Of a stretch of DNA of 5,482 nucleotides, positions 5,394-5,482 are shown piece by piece. Source of the stretch: Streptomycetaceae bacterium (GTDB lineage Bacteria; Actinomycetota; Actinomycetes; Nanopelagicales; Nanopelagicaceae); assembly GCA_027488165.1 (NCBI GenBank), contig JAIYCF010000079.1:1-5482 (forward strand), written 5' to 3'. The notes below the pieces were generated by a model. The model was not told where the DNA came from, searched no databases, and saw only the letters and a list, made by a program, of their open reading frames with translations. The first letter of the stretch is position 1. Every line of letters begins with the position of its first letter. The position numbers were made by a program, and so were the translations under genes.

Positions 5394-5482
5394 ATGGCAA
5401 CAGCAAAGAAGGCCGCAACATCGACCAAGGCAAAAAAGCCCATTGGTCCAAAGCCCGGTGAATATCCCGGCAAGATCGTTGA
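5394..5482 (+). CDS. N-terminal fragment of an unidentified protein with Lys/Ala-rich start
   Basis: Twenty-nine complete codons are visible before the window ends. The product starts MATAKKAATSTKAKK and continues PIGPKPGEYPGKIV. A basic, Ala/Lys/Thr-rich, probably disordered head is seen on many actinobacterial nucleic-acid-associated proteins, but also on others, and I do not recognise the family from so little. The start is supported by the extended -10 6 nt upstream. Another ATG at 5386 in a different frame overlaps that -10, also stays open, and encodes an Arg/Gln/Pro-rich peptide that looks less like a real protein. Confidence 0.6.
   Translation, partial: MATAKKAATSTKAKKPIGPKPGEYPGKIV

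Noticed and set aside
5386..5482. Alternative start ATG at 5386 in another frame
   Set aside because: It overlaps the predicted -10 hexamer and encodes an Arg/Gln/Pro-rich peptide; the ATG at 5394 has a better spaced promoter and a more plausible product.

Overview
The window looks like a piece of an actinobacterial chromosome of moderate GC content (close to half by eye). The strongest taxonomic marker is SepH, an FtsZ-associated division protein known only from Actinobacteria. The lepB and rnhB sequences are also of actinobacterial type, and several start codons appear to be leaderless, which is common in that phylum. The moderate GC, short intergenic gaps and alanine/glutamate-rich tail on L19 would suit a streamlined freshwater lineage such as acI (Nanopelagicales), but that placement is inference.

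Left block (1-1322, minus strand): rplS (ribosomal protein L19), lepB (signal peptidase I) and the first 30 codons of rnhB (ribonuclease HII) form a tight operon with gaps of 13-14 nt. L19 carries an acidic repetitive C-terminal extension of about 50 residues. The operon appears to start from its own extended -10 promoter near 1387-1395, with a short leader containing a small hairpin. It is not preceded by trmD, its usual upstream neighbour.

Middle block (1492-3500): sepH on the plus strand converges tail to tail with a minus-strand alkaline-phosphatase-superfamily phosphodiesterase. The two stop codons overlap within the tetranucleotide CTAA at 2397-2400, so there is no intergenic space for a terminator.

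Right block (3533-5368, plus strand): psuG (pseudouridine-5'-phosphate glycosidase) and a PfkB-family kinase, probably pseudouridine kinase (psuK), form a two-gene operon. Together they would convert pseudouridine to uracil and ribose 5-phosphate. The phosphodiesterase and psuG diverge from only 32 bp, which seems to hold both -10 elements. A last plus-strand ORF with a lysine/alanine-rich N-terminus begins at 5394 and runs off the window.

I see no mobile element, CRISPR array, tRNA, rRNA or clear rho-independent terminator. Most of the gene content is ordinary housekeeping. The less ordinary signals are the promoter and start-codon architecture, the overlapping convergent stops and the L19 tail. 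I did not find strong evidence for a new biological system.
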